From Furfurilactobacillus rossiae DSM 15814 (GTDB taxonomy: Bacteria; Bacillota; Bacilli; Lactobacillales; Lactobacillaceae), in the NCBI RefSeq assembly GCF_000428925.1, contig NZ_AUAW01000019.1, forward strand, positions 1-48,775: DNA of 48,775 bases, given 5' to 3'. The notes beneath the pieces are model-generated. The model was not told the DNA's origin and searched no databases. It saw nothing but the letters and a program-made list of their open reading frames with translations. Below are positions 1 to 8,127 of this stretch, in pieces; the first letter of the stretch is position 1; the number at the start of each line of letters is the position of its first letter. The position numbers and the translations under genes were made by a program.

Positions 1-201
1 CGTATACGCAAACAATAGAATCTTCATCATTAACCGTGGATCATAGGCTGGCCGCCCAGTGGCGGCAGTTGCGTTCATGACGTCTTTTAAAGGAATAGAG
101 TCTACGAATCGGCTTAACACCGTGACCACATGATTTTCACTAGGCGTAAAATCTAAATTCACTGCCAAACTGGTTTGATTATTGTTATAATTCTTGTACA
201 T
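1..201 (-). CDS. IS1182-family transposase, N-terminal part, cut by the window edge
   Basis: The minus-strand frame opens with ATG at 201 and stays open for 67 codons to base 1, so only the N-terminus is present. It begins MYKNYNNNQTSLAVNLDF and continues with a VVTVLSRFVDSIPL stretch and GRPAYDPRLMMKILLFAY. This is the typical N-terminal region of IS1182-type DDE transposases, with the 'YDP..M.K.LLFAY' signature. A GAGG ribosome binding site lies just upstream. The catalytic part is outside the window, so activity cannot be judged. The family assignment rests on remembered similarity. Confidence 0.85.
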   Translation of the reverse strand, partial: MYKNYNNNQTSLAVNLDFTPSENHVVTVLSRFVDSIPLKDVMNATAATGRPAYDPRLMMKILLFAYT

Positions 202-280
202 GGAGATAACCTCGCTTTCTAATTGTTTAGTCGCTGTTGGATGAGCAGAGAATTGTCTCTGTGCCTACATAATAGTACGA

Positions 281-321
281 AAATAAGGTTCGAAATCAAA
301 AAACGATTTCGAACCTTATTT
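281..321. terminator. Perfect 17-bp hairpin upstream of the IS1182 transposase
   Basis: AAATAAGGTTCGAAATC at 281-297 pairs perfectly with 305-321 around a 7-nt A-rich loop and is followed by T residues. It can act as a terminator that shields the transposase from outside transcription, or it may be the terminator of a neighbouring gene next to which the IS inserted. Confidence 0.7.
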
Positions 322-328
322 TTTATTC

Positions 329-350
329 AAGAGTTTTGTCCCAAACTCTT
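329..350. repeat. Short inverted repeat, probable IS1182 terminus
   Basis: AAGAGTTT at 329-336 and AAACTCTT at 343-350 flank TGTCCC. This GAGTTT..GGGACA..AAACTC type of palindrome is what I expect at an end of IS1182-like elements in lactobacilli. The IS boundary is therefore probably near 350. Inference only: the other end is outside the window. Confidence 0.45.
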
Positions 351-446
351 TTAATTACCATAGATTATTTTTTTGATAACGGGTTGGTCTTGGCAGCGCT
401 ATCATGATACGCTATGACTACCCTTAGAAAGGTGGTTTAACTCACT

Positions 447-1259
447 ATGACTATTAAAATGATTGCGACTGACATCGACGGCACGTTTATTACTAATGAT
501 CATGAATTTGATCATATGCATTTCAAACGTGTACTAGATCAGCTTGAGCAACGTCACGTTTGCTTCGTCATTGCGAGCGGCAATCAGCTTAAACATCTAA
601 CCGATATGTTTGCCAATTACGACAATATTGCGTTTCTGGCTGAAAACGGTGGTCTTGTCAGCTTAAATGATCAGGTCATTTTTGCGGATACCGTGTCGAC
701 GGCCGATCTCAATCAAGCACTCACCATGATTCACACCGACCCAGTGTTGACCGGCGGTATGGTCATTCTTTCTGGTCAACATGGTGCTTATGTTGAACGT
801 AATACAAACGCAGAATTGATGGCACAGGCCAACTATTTCTACAGTGGTCTCCAGTTGTGTGATCGTTTGACCGATGTTCATGATGATATGTTCAAACTGG
901 ATTTGGTGTGGCTGGACGATCAGGCAGGCCAGCGAGCTGATTATCTCAACCAACACTTGCCGAAAACGTTATCTGCGACAGCAAGTGGGTTTGGTGGTTT
1001 AGACATTATTCCCGCTCATATCAACAAACAGGTCGGCTTGCACGCACTTGAACAATACTGGCACATCAGCCCCGACGATGTGATGGCATTTGGCGATAAT
1101 GATAACGATATCGCGATGCTGGATCACGCCGGCCACAGTTATGCTATGGCGAACGCGTCAGCCAAAGTTCAGCAAAGTGCCAAGGCCGTTACTAAATGGA
1201 CCAACGACGATGACGGCGTGTTACGGACAATTGATATGGTCCTCGGTTTAGCCAATTAA
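447..1259 (+). CDS. HAD-superfamily Cof-type sugar phosphatase (SupH/YbjI-like)
   Basis: 270 residues, the usual length for Cof-type phosphatases. The N-terminal motif I is DIDGTF (nucleophile Asp9, acid Asp11), followed by VIASGN (motif II). The C-terminal motif IV is FGDNDNDIAML, which binds Mg2+. The ENGG segment and the large C2-type cap in the middle match the SupH/YbjI family of sugar-phosphate and FMN phosphatases. AAAGGTGG precedes the ATG by 11 nt. It is a soluble cytoplasmic enzyme whose substrate cannot be told from sequence. It stands alone, next to the IS1182 end. Confidence 0.85.
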   Translation: MTIKMIATDIDGTFITNDHEFDHMHFKRVLDQLEQRHVCFVIASGNQLKHLTDMFANYDNIAFLAENGGLVSLNDQVIFADTVSTADLNQALTMIHTDPVLTGGMVILSGQHGAYVERNTNAELMAQANYFYSGLQLCDRLTDVHDDMFKLDLVWLDDQAGQRADYLNQHLPKTLSATASGFGGLDIIPAHINKQVGLHALEQYWHISPDDVMAFGDNDNDIAMLDHAGHSYAMANASAKVQQSAKAVTKWTNDDDGVLRTIDMVLGLAN

Positions 1260-1301
1260 CGCTAAGACGCATTAACAACCGCAAACAACTCACTGGCACG
1301 C

Positions 1302-1904
1302 TTATTTAAGCGCGCTAAGGTGATCCTGGACAACCTGCACACAGGTGTTAATATACTGTTCTATTTGATCCAGCGACAGCATTACTAATTGACGTTTGGG
1401 AACCGGTTCGAAATCTTCCCGCAAGTCTCTGACTACCTGTGGCACGTCACCTTCACCAATTTCACGCACGCCCTGAGCACCTGCAAAATCGTGTTTGAAA
1501 TCTGGAACTGGCAAGGGTTGCAGTGCGTAGCGCTCAGCAATCATGAGATTCAGTGTATGAAAATCAGCGTAGTAAGCAGCCAGTTTTTGCTCACGCTGTG
1601 TGCCTAATTGCGGTCTGATGACTGGATTGAATACGGTGTCCAACCACACCTTGTCCTCTAATAGATGTGCATAATAGCCACGAACAAACATATTCAGCAA
1701 TAATTGTTGTTGATACTCTTCGGCAAACATCTCCGGATGAATCGAACGGGTTTTACCATCATCATTTAGGGTCATGTAGTGGGTCTGCGATTTAAAGTCA
1801 AAATTGTGACCACTTACATCTGGCGCCAAACTGCCAATCGAAAAAGCTGTACTTTCAGGTGCTAGTTGCTGTGCAATGGCATAATGCATCATTCTTGAAC
1901 CCAT
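1302..1904 (-). CDS. Zinc-dependent phospholipase C-like protein
   Basis: The protein begins MGSRMMHYAIAQQL and has FSIGSLAPDV near residue 30, then KSQTHY and, mid-protein, GYYAHLLEDKVW. The spaced His and Asp residues (MMHY, APD, THY, AHLLED) are the pattern of the bacterial Zn-dependent PLC/S1-P1 nuclease-like fold family. No signal peptide is seen, so it is probably cytoplasmic and its real reaction is unknown. I chose the ATG at 1904 because AAAGGTGG lies 7-8 nt before it. An ATG at 1934 would add ten residues but has no ribosome binding site. It converges with the upstream HAD gene. Confidence 0.7.
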   Translation of the reverse strand: MGSRMMHYAIAQQLAPESTAFSIGSLAPDVSGHNFDFKSQTHYMTLNDDGKTRSIHPEMFAEEYQQQLLLNMFVRGYYAHLLEDKVWLDTVFNPVIRPQLGTQREQKLAAYYADFHTLNLMIAERYALQPLPVPDFKHDFAGAQGVREIGEGDVPQVVRDLREDFEPVPKRQLVMLSLDQIEQYINTCVQVVQDHLSALK

Positions 1905-2058
1905 TTTTTCTGCCACCTTTCTGGTCAATTGCATCGTTTCATGGTTAAATTAAAACACTAACCAACACAATGTCACTTTTCCTGTTTTAAATACAGTCTT
2001 TTCAAGTGACTTAATTTAGGCTTGATAAATATCAGCCAATCAAAATATTAAGGATATT

Positions 2059-2625
2059 ATGAAAACAGATACGTACCACTATTTTTCACTACCTGCTACT
2101 GATAAAGCAGCGATAGCCGAACTCAGCCATCATTATTGGCCCAATGTCGAGGACGCTGACGAAAACGATTTGCGCTACTATCTTGAACAACAGATTGTCG
2201 TTGTCATGCATGACAAAAACGGGCAACTGGCGGGATCCCTGAAAATTCCAACCACGTCCGTCACGCTTAATGATCAACGCTATCAAGTTAGCGGCCTATC
2301 TGAAGTGATGATTGCCCCTCAATATCTTCATAAAGGGTTCGGCACGTCACTCATCATGACTGCCTTTGCCTTAATTCAACACGATGACGCCGACTTTAGT
2401 ATCTTCACGTGTCCACCAGACTTAGTCCCATTTTATGAACTCGGTGGTTGGACAACTTCGCCTCAAACCGTTTTGATTGGCGGTTCATCAAGTAAGCCCA
2501 TCAAAAGTGATAACATTGGCACCGTGTCAATGTTAAGTTGCTTTACGCCTGTCGCACTCGATCACCAAGAGCAAATTGCTAACTCAACCATTGCCCTAAA
2601 CGTCGGTCCTAATGTGATGTGGTAA
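2059..2625 (+). CDS. GNAT-family N-acetyltransferase
   Basis: 188 residues. The acetyl-CoA motif A is visible as LSEVMIAPQYLHKGFGTSLIMTAF around residues 80-105, with the Q/K-G-x-G-T pyrophosphate loop. FYELGGW follows in the position of motif B. The N-terminal part is divergent. The substrate is unknown. The start follows an AAGGATATT ribosome binding site. It ends 3 nt before the stop of the convergent gene at 2629. Confidence 0.8.
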   Translation: MKTDTYHYFSLPATDKAAIAELSHHYWPNVEDADENDLRYYLEQQIVVVMHDKNGQLAGSLKIPTTSVTLNDQRYQVSGLSEVMIAPQYLHKGFGTSLIMTAFALIQHDDADFSIFTCPPDLVPFYELGGWTTSPQTVLIGGSSSKPIKSDNIGTVSMLSCFTPVALDHQEQIANSTIALNVGPNVMW

Positions 2626-2628
2626 TCA

Positions 2629-2973
2629 CTAAAATCGCCGGTGACGAGAAATTCGTCCTTCTTCGCGATCTAAATTACGTTTTTTAAGAAGATCAGCATC
2701 CAATTGACGATGCTGATCTTCTTTTAGTTGGTCCATTCCTTGGCGAATGGCTGCTAATCGTGTTTGTGCCGTATCACTGAGCCGATCTGTTGGTAGCCAG
2801 TCAATTAATTCATCCAGCGCTACTAGACGTGGCGTCACCCTTTCACTAATCACCGCATCATAATCCCGCTGTGACCGGCTGTGCTTCTTTAACCGATTCG
2901 TTTCATTCAGCAATGACGTCACGCTTAACCACAAACCATCGATGATTTCGCTAATTGCGGCTGACGATAACAT
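2629..2973 (-). CDS. Small helical protein of unknown function
   Basis: 114 residues, not recognised. It is rich in Arg, Lys, Asp and Leu and is predicted by eye to be mostly helical or coiled-coil, with a strongly charged C-terminus (LLKKRNLDREEGRISRHRRF). There are no Cys residues, signal peptide or membrane segments. A near-perfect GAGGAGG ribosome binding site sits before the ATG, which supports a real gene. It is convergent with the GNAT gene, with a 3-nt gap. Confidence 0.65.
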   Translation of the reverse strand: MLSSAAISEIIDGLWLSVTSLLNETNRLKKHSRSQRDYDAVISERVTPRLVALDELIDWLPTDRLSDTAQTRLAAIRQGMDQLKEDQHRQLDADLLKKRNLDREEGRISRHRRF

Positions 2974-3175
2974 ATTTAGCCTCCTCGAAATTTACCTTTA
3001 TTAAATAACTAATATTGTCTTTACACAAATGATACATAATTAACACAAAAAACTGTAGTTAACCTTTACATTGTTTTGCCAAACTTAAGCCGTATAAAGT
3101 CGTTAGCAATACTTTCATTAGCATTTTCCTGTCGTTTAAACTCAGAATCATCACCAACATGGAGGGGTATTTGGG

Positions 3176-4459
3176 ATGAAGAGAAATCATTGGTTAACCT
3201 GGTTACTTGCAGTACCGTTGTTAGTTGGCTTTGCAACAGCAATCAGACCGCAAGCGGCATCTGCCAGCCAAACAAAGAAGCGGGTCAACATCACTCTGTG
3301 GCATGCCATGACGGGGCCGTCAGAAAAGGCATTAGCAGATATGGTTACAGATTATAATCACGCTCAATCCAAAGTCCACGTCACTGCACTATATCAAGGA
3401 AACTATGGCGATCTCCAGAAGAAAATCATGGCCGCTGGCAAATCAAATACGTTACCTGCTCTTGGGCAATTAGGTTACTCTGCCGTCCCAGATTTGCAAA
3501 GCCACCAACTGATCCAACCCATTACTAAATTAGTGAATGGCAAGCAAGGTCTAACTAAGAAAGACTTTGCTGATTTATATCCCACATTCACTAAAAATAT
3601 GACTTACAAAAAGAATTACTACACAACCCCACTCAACAAGTCACCACGGTTATTATTTTATAACAAGACGCTTCTCAAAAAGTATCATTTAGCTGTCCCC
3701 AAAACATGGCAGGACATCGCTAATGACGGAGCCAAAGTTAAGCAGGATAATATTGCGGCGCTGGGTATTGATGCTGGTTTTGACATCGAATTTGCCGGGA
3801 TTGCTCAAGAATTTGGCAGTCCGATTATCAATAATCGTTTGAAACCACAAATGAACAGCAAAGGACCTAAGGCTGCCAGCGCCTACTTTGTTGATAACAT
3901 CAAAAAAGGCTACATCAAGCCGGCTGGGTCTGACAAGTATTATTCTGGCGCATTCACGCAGGGAAAATCACTCTTTTACATCAGCTCCTCAAGTGCAATT
4001 CAAGCCATTCAGACGCATGCACCAAAGGATTTTAGCTGGGGAACGGCGGAAATGCCTGCTTATAAATCGACCCGTTTATCCGCAGTTGGCGGTGCGGATT
4101 TAATGATGTTTAAGGGTCTGTCCACGGCCAAACAAAAGGCCGCTTGGGACTTTATGAAATACTCCATGTCTACGAAGGCCAGTGCCAAATGGTCACAAGC
4201 ATCTGGTTATGTACCAGTCAGAAAATCGTCAGTTAAATTGGCCAGTTACAAACAGTATCTGAAGCAAAATCCAAACCAGCAGACGGCCGTTGATTCCTTG
4301 AACATTGGTGTTCAGCAACCAACGTTCAAAGGATACTCTGCTTTCCGCCAAGACTATATCACTGCTATTGATGATATGTTTTCACTGCGTAAAACACCAA
4401 AACAAGTTTTACCAGATCTGCAAAACAAGGCGCTGGCAGCACAGAAAAATGGCGACTAA
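3176..4459 (+). CDS. Orphan extracellular solute-binding protein (family 1, UgpB-like)
   Basis: 427 residues. The N-terminus is a signal peptide: MKRNHW, a hydrophobic core, then an AxA-type site ending ASAS near residue 31. The mature part starts VNITLWHAMTGPSEKALADMV and has YYTTPLNKSPRLLFYN, the hallmarks of sugar and glycerol-phosphate binding proteins of ABC importers. There is no lipobox cysteine, unlike most Gram-positive binding proteins, so it would be released or held non-covalently. No permease or ATPase gene lies nearby. A GGAGGGG ribosome binding site precedes the ATG. The ligand is unknown. Confidence 0.85.
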   Translation: MKRNHWLTWLLAVPLLVGFATAIRPQAASASQTKKRVNITLWHAMTGPSEKALADMVTDYNHAQSKVHVTALYQGNYGDLQKKIMAAGKSNTLPALGQLGYSAVPDLQSHQLIQPITKLVNGKQGLTKKDFADLYPTFTKNMTYKKNYYTTPLNKSPRLLFYNKTLLKKYHLAVPKTWQDIANDGAKVKQDNIAALGIDAGFDIEFAGIAQEFGSPIINNRLKPQMNSKGPKAASAYFVDNIKKGYIKPAGSDKYYSGAFTQGKSLFYISSSSAIQAIQTHAPKDFSWGTAEMPAYKSTRLSAVGGADLMMFKGLSTAKQKAAWDFMKYSMSTKASAKWSQASGYVPVRKSSVKLASYKQYLKQNPNQQTAVDSLNIGVQQPTFKGYSAFRQDYITAIDDMFSLRKTPKQVLPDLQNKALAAQKNGD

Positions 4460-4530
4460 CTTGCTTCTCTACAAACAGGTTTCCCACCAACATGGAAGTT
4501 TTGGACACTCTGTTCTCGTTAGCCAACTCA

Positions 4531-4566
4531 AAAATGCCGCTCCTGATTTTTAAGGAGCGGCATTTT
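4531..4566. terminator. Bidirectional terminator between the binding-protein and HU-like genes
   Basis: A 13-bp stem (AAAATGCCGCTCC with its complement) around a 10-nt loop, with A and T runs on the two sides. It lies between two convergent genes and can serve both. Confidence 0.85.
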
Positions 4567-4601
4567 TAAGGTAAGGATTCTTCATTACTGACAAATATTA
4601 C

Positions 4602-4907
4602 TTAGTTGGTAATGCCCTCATGTGTGCCATTCAATATTGCTCTCATGCTCGTACCACATCGATACTTGGCAATCCGATGTTCTGGTACAGTTGCTGGCTG
4701 ACCACTAATGTCACTGATGACACGTGTTTTATTTGTATGAACGACAAACGTGCCAAAGCGACGCAATTCAACGTCTCGCCCAGCAGCGAGCTCCTCACCG
4801 ATGCAATCAAACAAAGCATCAATCACTTGTTGTGATGTGCTTTGCGAGACCTCCGCATGTTTGGCGACCATTTTAACTATTTCTTTTTTCGTTGTTTTCT
4901 CTTTCAT
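4602..4907 (-). CDS. HU/IHF-family DNA-binding protein, divergent paralogue
   Basis: 101 residues. The helical N-terminal half (KKEIVKMVAKHAEVSQSTSQQVIDALFDCIGEEL) and GRDVELRRFGTFVV are the HU/IHF fold, with the RRFGTF turn more IHF-like than the usual IGFGxFxV. The DNA-clasping arm does not have the normal RNPQTGE sequence. It reads TRVISDISGQPATVPEHRI instead. This suggests an accessory HU-like protein rather than the main chromosomal HU. Nucleoid-associated DNA bending is inferred. It is a single gene preceding the CDF exporter gene on the opposite side of its terminator. Confidence 0.8.
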   Translation of the reverse strand: MKEKTTKKEIVKMVAKHAEVSQSTSQQVIDALFDCIGEELAAGRDVELRRFGTFVVHTNKTRVISDISGQPATVPEHRIAKYRCGTSMRAILNGTHEGITN

Positions 4908-4946
4908 TATTTTTATACCCCTTAAATTTTTGGCCTTGAAACGTGA

Positions 4947-5849
4947 CTATAACATTTCGTGCTTGGCAAACTTGGCACTGTTTAATCCATGCGTGATTTC
5001 AATTTGAACGGTTACGTGACAAATATTGAACCGTTGCTGTAACAGCTGTGTTTCTTGAGCGGTAATCCACTCAATATCTTCAATCGCGTCAGGCGTAATG
5101 TTCACATGAGCGGAAAAGATGATGTCCTTCTCGTCTTCCATCCACGCGTGAAGGTGATGCACGTCGACCACTCCGGGCACCCGCGTCATCGCTTCAGTAA
5201 TGGCGTCATAATCCAGTACCGGGGCGTTTTGTAGCAAGATTTTGGATGTTTGTTTCACGACATCAACGGTCTCATAAATAATGTAGAGCGAGACCACAAT
5301 AGTTAACGCTGCATCGATCCAATAAATATGAAATGCCAACACCATCAAAGATCCAATGATCACCGCAATTGAAGCTAAGGCATCCGCCAATAGATGCAAA
5401 TATGTCGCCTTAATATTCAAACTTCCCCGTGAATCCGCATGCATTAACAAAGCGGACCCCATATTAAAGCTGAAACTAATCAGTGCAGTCCAAAACATGA
5501 CATATCCATTGATTGGTTGTTGGTGTAACAGTCGTTGAATCCCCTCCCACACCAACACAATGGAAATCAAAATCAGCACGAGACTGTTAACAAATGCTGT
5601 TAAAATTTCAACACGATGGTAGCCAAATGTCGCACGCTCGTCTTGGTCGCGTTGGCCAATCCGCTGTGCTGAATAACTCAACACAATGGACAATGAATCA
5701 CCGAAATTGTGAATGGCGTCTGTGACCAGGGCCAACGAACCTGCTAATAAACCACCAACGATTTCAACAACCGTAATAGAGATGTTGAGCATCGTCACAA
5801 ACGCAAATTTACCACCCGTAAGCGGCCGTTCATGTTCTTCCATAATCAT
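4947..5849 (-). CDS. Cation diffusion facilitator (zinc-type exporter, CzcD/ZitB-like)
   Basis: 300 residues with six predicted membrane helices followed by a C-terminal cytoplasmic domain. Metal-site motifs are visible: DAIHNFGDS in helix 2 and HLLADALAS in helix 5. The C-terminal part (VPGVVDVHHLHAWMEDEKDIIFSAHV) is the ferredoxin-like dimer domain with its HHLHAW signature. It exports Zn2+ or related divalent ions in exchange for protons. It starts at the ATG after the GATAG region. An alternative ATG two codons in is possible. It is alone and possibly regulated from the 5850-6015 gap. Confidence 0.9.
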   Translation of the reverse strand: MIMEEHERPLTGGKFAFVTMLNISITVVEIVGGLLAGSLALVTDAIHNFGDSLSIVLSYSAQRIGQRDQDERATFGYHRVEILTAFVNSLVLILISIVLVWEGIQRLLHQQPINGYVMFWTALISFSFNMGSALLMHADSRGSLNIKATYLHLLADALASIAVIIGSLMVLAFHIYWIDAALTIVVSLYIIYETVDVVKQTSKILLQNAPVLDYDAITEAMTRVPGVVDVHHLHAWMEDEKDIIFSAHVNITPDAIEDIEWITAQETQLLQQRFNICHVTVQIEITHGLNSAKFAKHEML

Positions 5850-5950
5850 CTATCTTTCTGTGCGTCACACGTTAAAGGGACAGTTTCAAGTAAATTCACA
5901 CTATTATTACTAATTAATTTGATGCAAAAAGTTCCACTAAGTTTGTTTGC

Positions 5951-5968
5951 TTAACCCATGCTGGTTAA
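5951..5968. promoter_or_regulatory. Inverted repeat TTAACC-N6-GGTTAA between exporter and regulator genes
   Basis: A perfect 6-bp inverted repeat with a 6-nt spacer lies in the 166-nt gap upstream of the CDF gene and downstream of the small regulator gene. Its dimension fits an operator for a dimeric repressor. The bound protein is unknown. Nothing else is recognised in the gap. Confidence 0.35.
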
Positions 5969-6015
5969 ACCTATGTACACTGACCTACGCAATCAAACTT
6001 AATGTTGCTTTTTTA

Positions 6016-6366
6016 TTATCGTCGAAAGTAATCCAAGCCATGATCCCAATATGAAAGGCATGGCGCCTTTACTAGCATGCCATCTCCATTTAACATCATC
6101 GATTCAGGAACCTGTTGCATAATTGCGCCAACCGTATCGCATCGTTTGTGTAATGTACGAACCTTGTCGCGGCCAAGTTGAGTCAATGTATACATTTTTC
6201 CGTCCCTAGTTTCGTTCAATAAACGACGCTTTTTCAATAATGAAACCGTTTTTATAAGTCTATTGTTATCCGCTCCTAAAAATAGTACTAGGTTCGTCTC
6301 ACTTGTTTTGTGCCCCGATAGTGCCAAGATATCAACGGCTAGCAAAATTCTGTTTGATAGTAAAAT
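6016..6366 (-). CDS. Small winged-helix regulator, Rrf2- or MarR-like
   Basis: About 116 residues. LLSNRILLAVDILALSGHKTSETNLVLFLGADNNRLIKTVSLLKKRRLLNE followed by a GKMYTLTQLG wing reads as a winged helix-turn-helix of the Rrf2 type. No ATG, GTG or TTG exists at the conserved family start. The reading frame is open back to a TGA, and an ATT at 6366 sits where the family Met belongs, 10 nt after AAAGGA. The first ordinary start is a TTG at 6345 without a ribosome binding site, which would remove seven N-terminal residues. No Fe-S cysteine cluster is visible. It is divergent from mntH and may control it. Confidence 0.6.
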   Translation of the reverse strand: MLLSNRILLAVDILALSGHKTSETNLVLFLGADNNRLIKTVSLLKKRRLLNETRDGKMYTLTQLGRDKVRTLHKRCDTVGAIMQQVPESMMLNGDGMLVKAPCLSYWDHGLDYFRR

Positions 6367-6410
6367 GACTTCCGCATCCTTTCATTTAATTTTAGCCATC
6401 CCTTAAAAAT

Positions 6411-6467
6411 AATATACCTAATTTTAAATTGAGTGTCCACAAATCTAAAAAAATGTTGTATTATATT
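6411..6467 (+). promoter_or_regulatory. mntH promoter region with possible metal-regulator half-site
   Basis: The intergenic region holds ATACCTAATTTT around 6414-6425, which resembles a half-site of DtxR/MntR-family operators (TTAGGTAT), and a TATTAT/TATATT -10 near 6459-6467. I see no good -35. Mn-dependent control by an MntR-like protein is an inference from the mntH context. Confidence 0.35.
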
Positions 6468-6501
6468 CGGGTACCAAAATTATGTGAGGAGGTATTTGCT
6501 T

Positions 6502-8091
6502 TTGGACACAACAAGCAAAAAACCGAAAAAAGAGCATTTGATTCATTATGCTAACGGCCGTTCGCTCGAAGAAATTAACGGTACCGTTAAAGTTCCGATG
6601 GGAAAAGGATTCTGGAAAACCTTGCTTGCGTACTCTGGACCTGGTGCATTAGTTGCCGTGGGTTACATGGATCCCGGTAACTGGTCAACTTCTATCACCG
6701 GTGGTCAAAACTTCCAGTATCTGCTGATGTCCATTATCTTGATATCAAGTTTAATCGCAATGTTGTTACAAGCCATGGCGGCTAAACTGGGTATCGTGAG
6801 TCAAATGGACTTAGCACAAATGATTCGTGCCCGTACGAGTAAGGCACTTGGTATCGTGCTTTGGTTAATGACAGAATTTGCCATTATGGCAACGGATATT
6901 GCCGAAGTCATTGGTGCCGCAATCGCGTTATATCTTTTATTCCATATTCCACTGGTTATTTCAGTTTTCATTACCGTTTTTGATGTCTTGCTATTATTGT
7001 TATTAACTAAAATCGGTTTCCGTAAAATTGAAGCAATCGTTGTCGCATTGATCGTCGTTATTTTCGTCGTCTTTGCCTATCAAGTTGCCTTATCAAACCC
7101 TGACTGGGGTGCTGCTATTGTGGGCTTGATTCCTAGCGCCAAGACCATTTCAAAAGGCCCCGTTATTGGTGGTATTTCACCACTAACTGGTTCACTTGGA
7201 ATTATCGGTGCCACGGTTATGCCACATAACCTATACTTGCACTCGGCCATTTCCCAAACGCGTCAGCTGGATCACAACGATGAAAACCAAGTTGCACAAA
7301 CAGTTCGGTTCACCATGTGGGACTCAAACATTCAGTTAACGGTTGCCTTCTTCGTTAATGCATTGCTGTTAGTCATGGGTGTTGCCGTATTCAAGAGTGG
7401 TGCCGTTAAGGACCCGTCATTCTTCGGTTTGTACCAAGCCTTGAATGATACTTCCACCATGAGTAATGGTGTGCTTGCCAGTGTTGCTCGGACAGGAATC
7501 CTGTCCACACTGTTCGCTGTCGCTCTGTTAGCTTCTGGTCAAAACTCAACCATCACTGGTACCTTAACTGGTCAAGTTATCATGGAAGGTTTCATCCACA
7601 TGAAGATGCCACTATGGATGCGTCGTTTAGTGACCCGTTTAATTTCCGTTGTTCCTGTTTTAATCTGTGTTGGTTTGACTAGCGGTCAATCAGCGGTTCA
7701 TCAACATGAGGCGTTGAATGACTTGATGAATAACTCTCAAGTTTTCTTAGCCTTCGCCCTGCCATTTTCCATGCTGCCATTACTGATGTTCACCAACAGC
7801 AAAGTGGAAATGGGTAAGCGATTCACCAACCACTGGTACACTCAGATTGCAGGTTGGGTCGCCGTGCTTCTCTTAATCGGTTTGAACATTTACAACATGC
7901 CTGCTCAAATTCAAGCATTCTTCCCAGCAAAAGACGTCAACATCGCAAACGTTGTTGCCTACATCGTCATCGCTGCCATTGTTGCTTTACTCGTTTGGAT
8001 GGTCATTGATCTCTATCACGGTAACAAACGGTACGAAGCACAGCTTGCCGCAGCAGCAAAAGAAAACGATGCCACTGCTGAAGCTAAGTAG
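6502..8091 (+). CDS. mntH: NRAMP-family Mn2+/H+ symporter MntH
   Basis: 530 residues with eleven or more hydrophobic helices. The two NRAMP signature sites are present: MDPGNWSTSITGG in helix 1 (metal-binding Asp and Asn) and GATVMPHNLYLHSA in helix 6 (metal-binding Met and His). It imports Mn2+, and probably Fe2+ and Cd2+, with protons across the cell membrane. I start it at the TTG at 6502, because GAGGAGG ends 9 nt before it. An upstream in-frame ATG at 6433 would add an unrelated Cys-rich leader without a ribosome binding site. It is followed after 36 nt by a usp gene, a pairing common in lactobacilli. Confidence 0.93.
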   Translation: MDTTSKKPKKEHLIHYANGRSLEEINGTVKVPMGKGFWKTLLAYSGPGALVAVGYMDPGNWSTSITGGQNFQYLLMSIILISSLIAMLLQAMAAKLGIVSQMDLAQMIRARTSKALGIVLWLMTEFAIMATDIAEVIGAAIALYLLFHIPLVISVFITVFDVLLLLLLTKIGFRKIEAIVVALIVVIFVVFAYQVALSNPDWGAAIVGLIPSAKTISKGPVIGGISPLTGSLGIIGATVMPHNLYLHSAISQTRQLDHNDENQVAQTVRFTMWDSNIQLTVAFFVNALLLVMGVAVFKSGAVKDPSFFGLYQALNDTSTMSNGVLASVARTGILSTLFAVALLASGQNSTITGTLTGQVIMEGFIHMKMPLWMRRLVTRLISVVPVLICVGLTSGQSAVHQHEALNDLMNNSQVFLAFALPFSMLPLLMFTNSKVEMGKRFTNHWYTQIAGWVAVLLLIGLNIYNMPAQIQAFFPAKDVNIANVVAYIVIAAIVALLVWMVIDLYHGNKRYEAQLAAAAKENDATAEAK

Positions 8092-8127
8092 TCGATTTCA
8101 AATCTAATTTGAGGAGAATGAATAGAC

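Noticed and set aside
6433-6501. N-terminal extension of MntH from the ATG at 6433
   Set aside because: Sequence is unlike NRAMP N-termini and covers the promoter. The TTG at 6502 has an ideal GAGGAGG.
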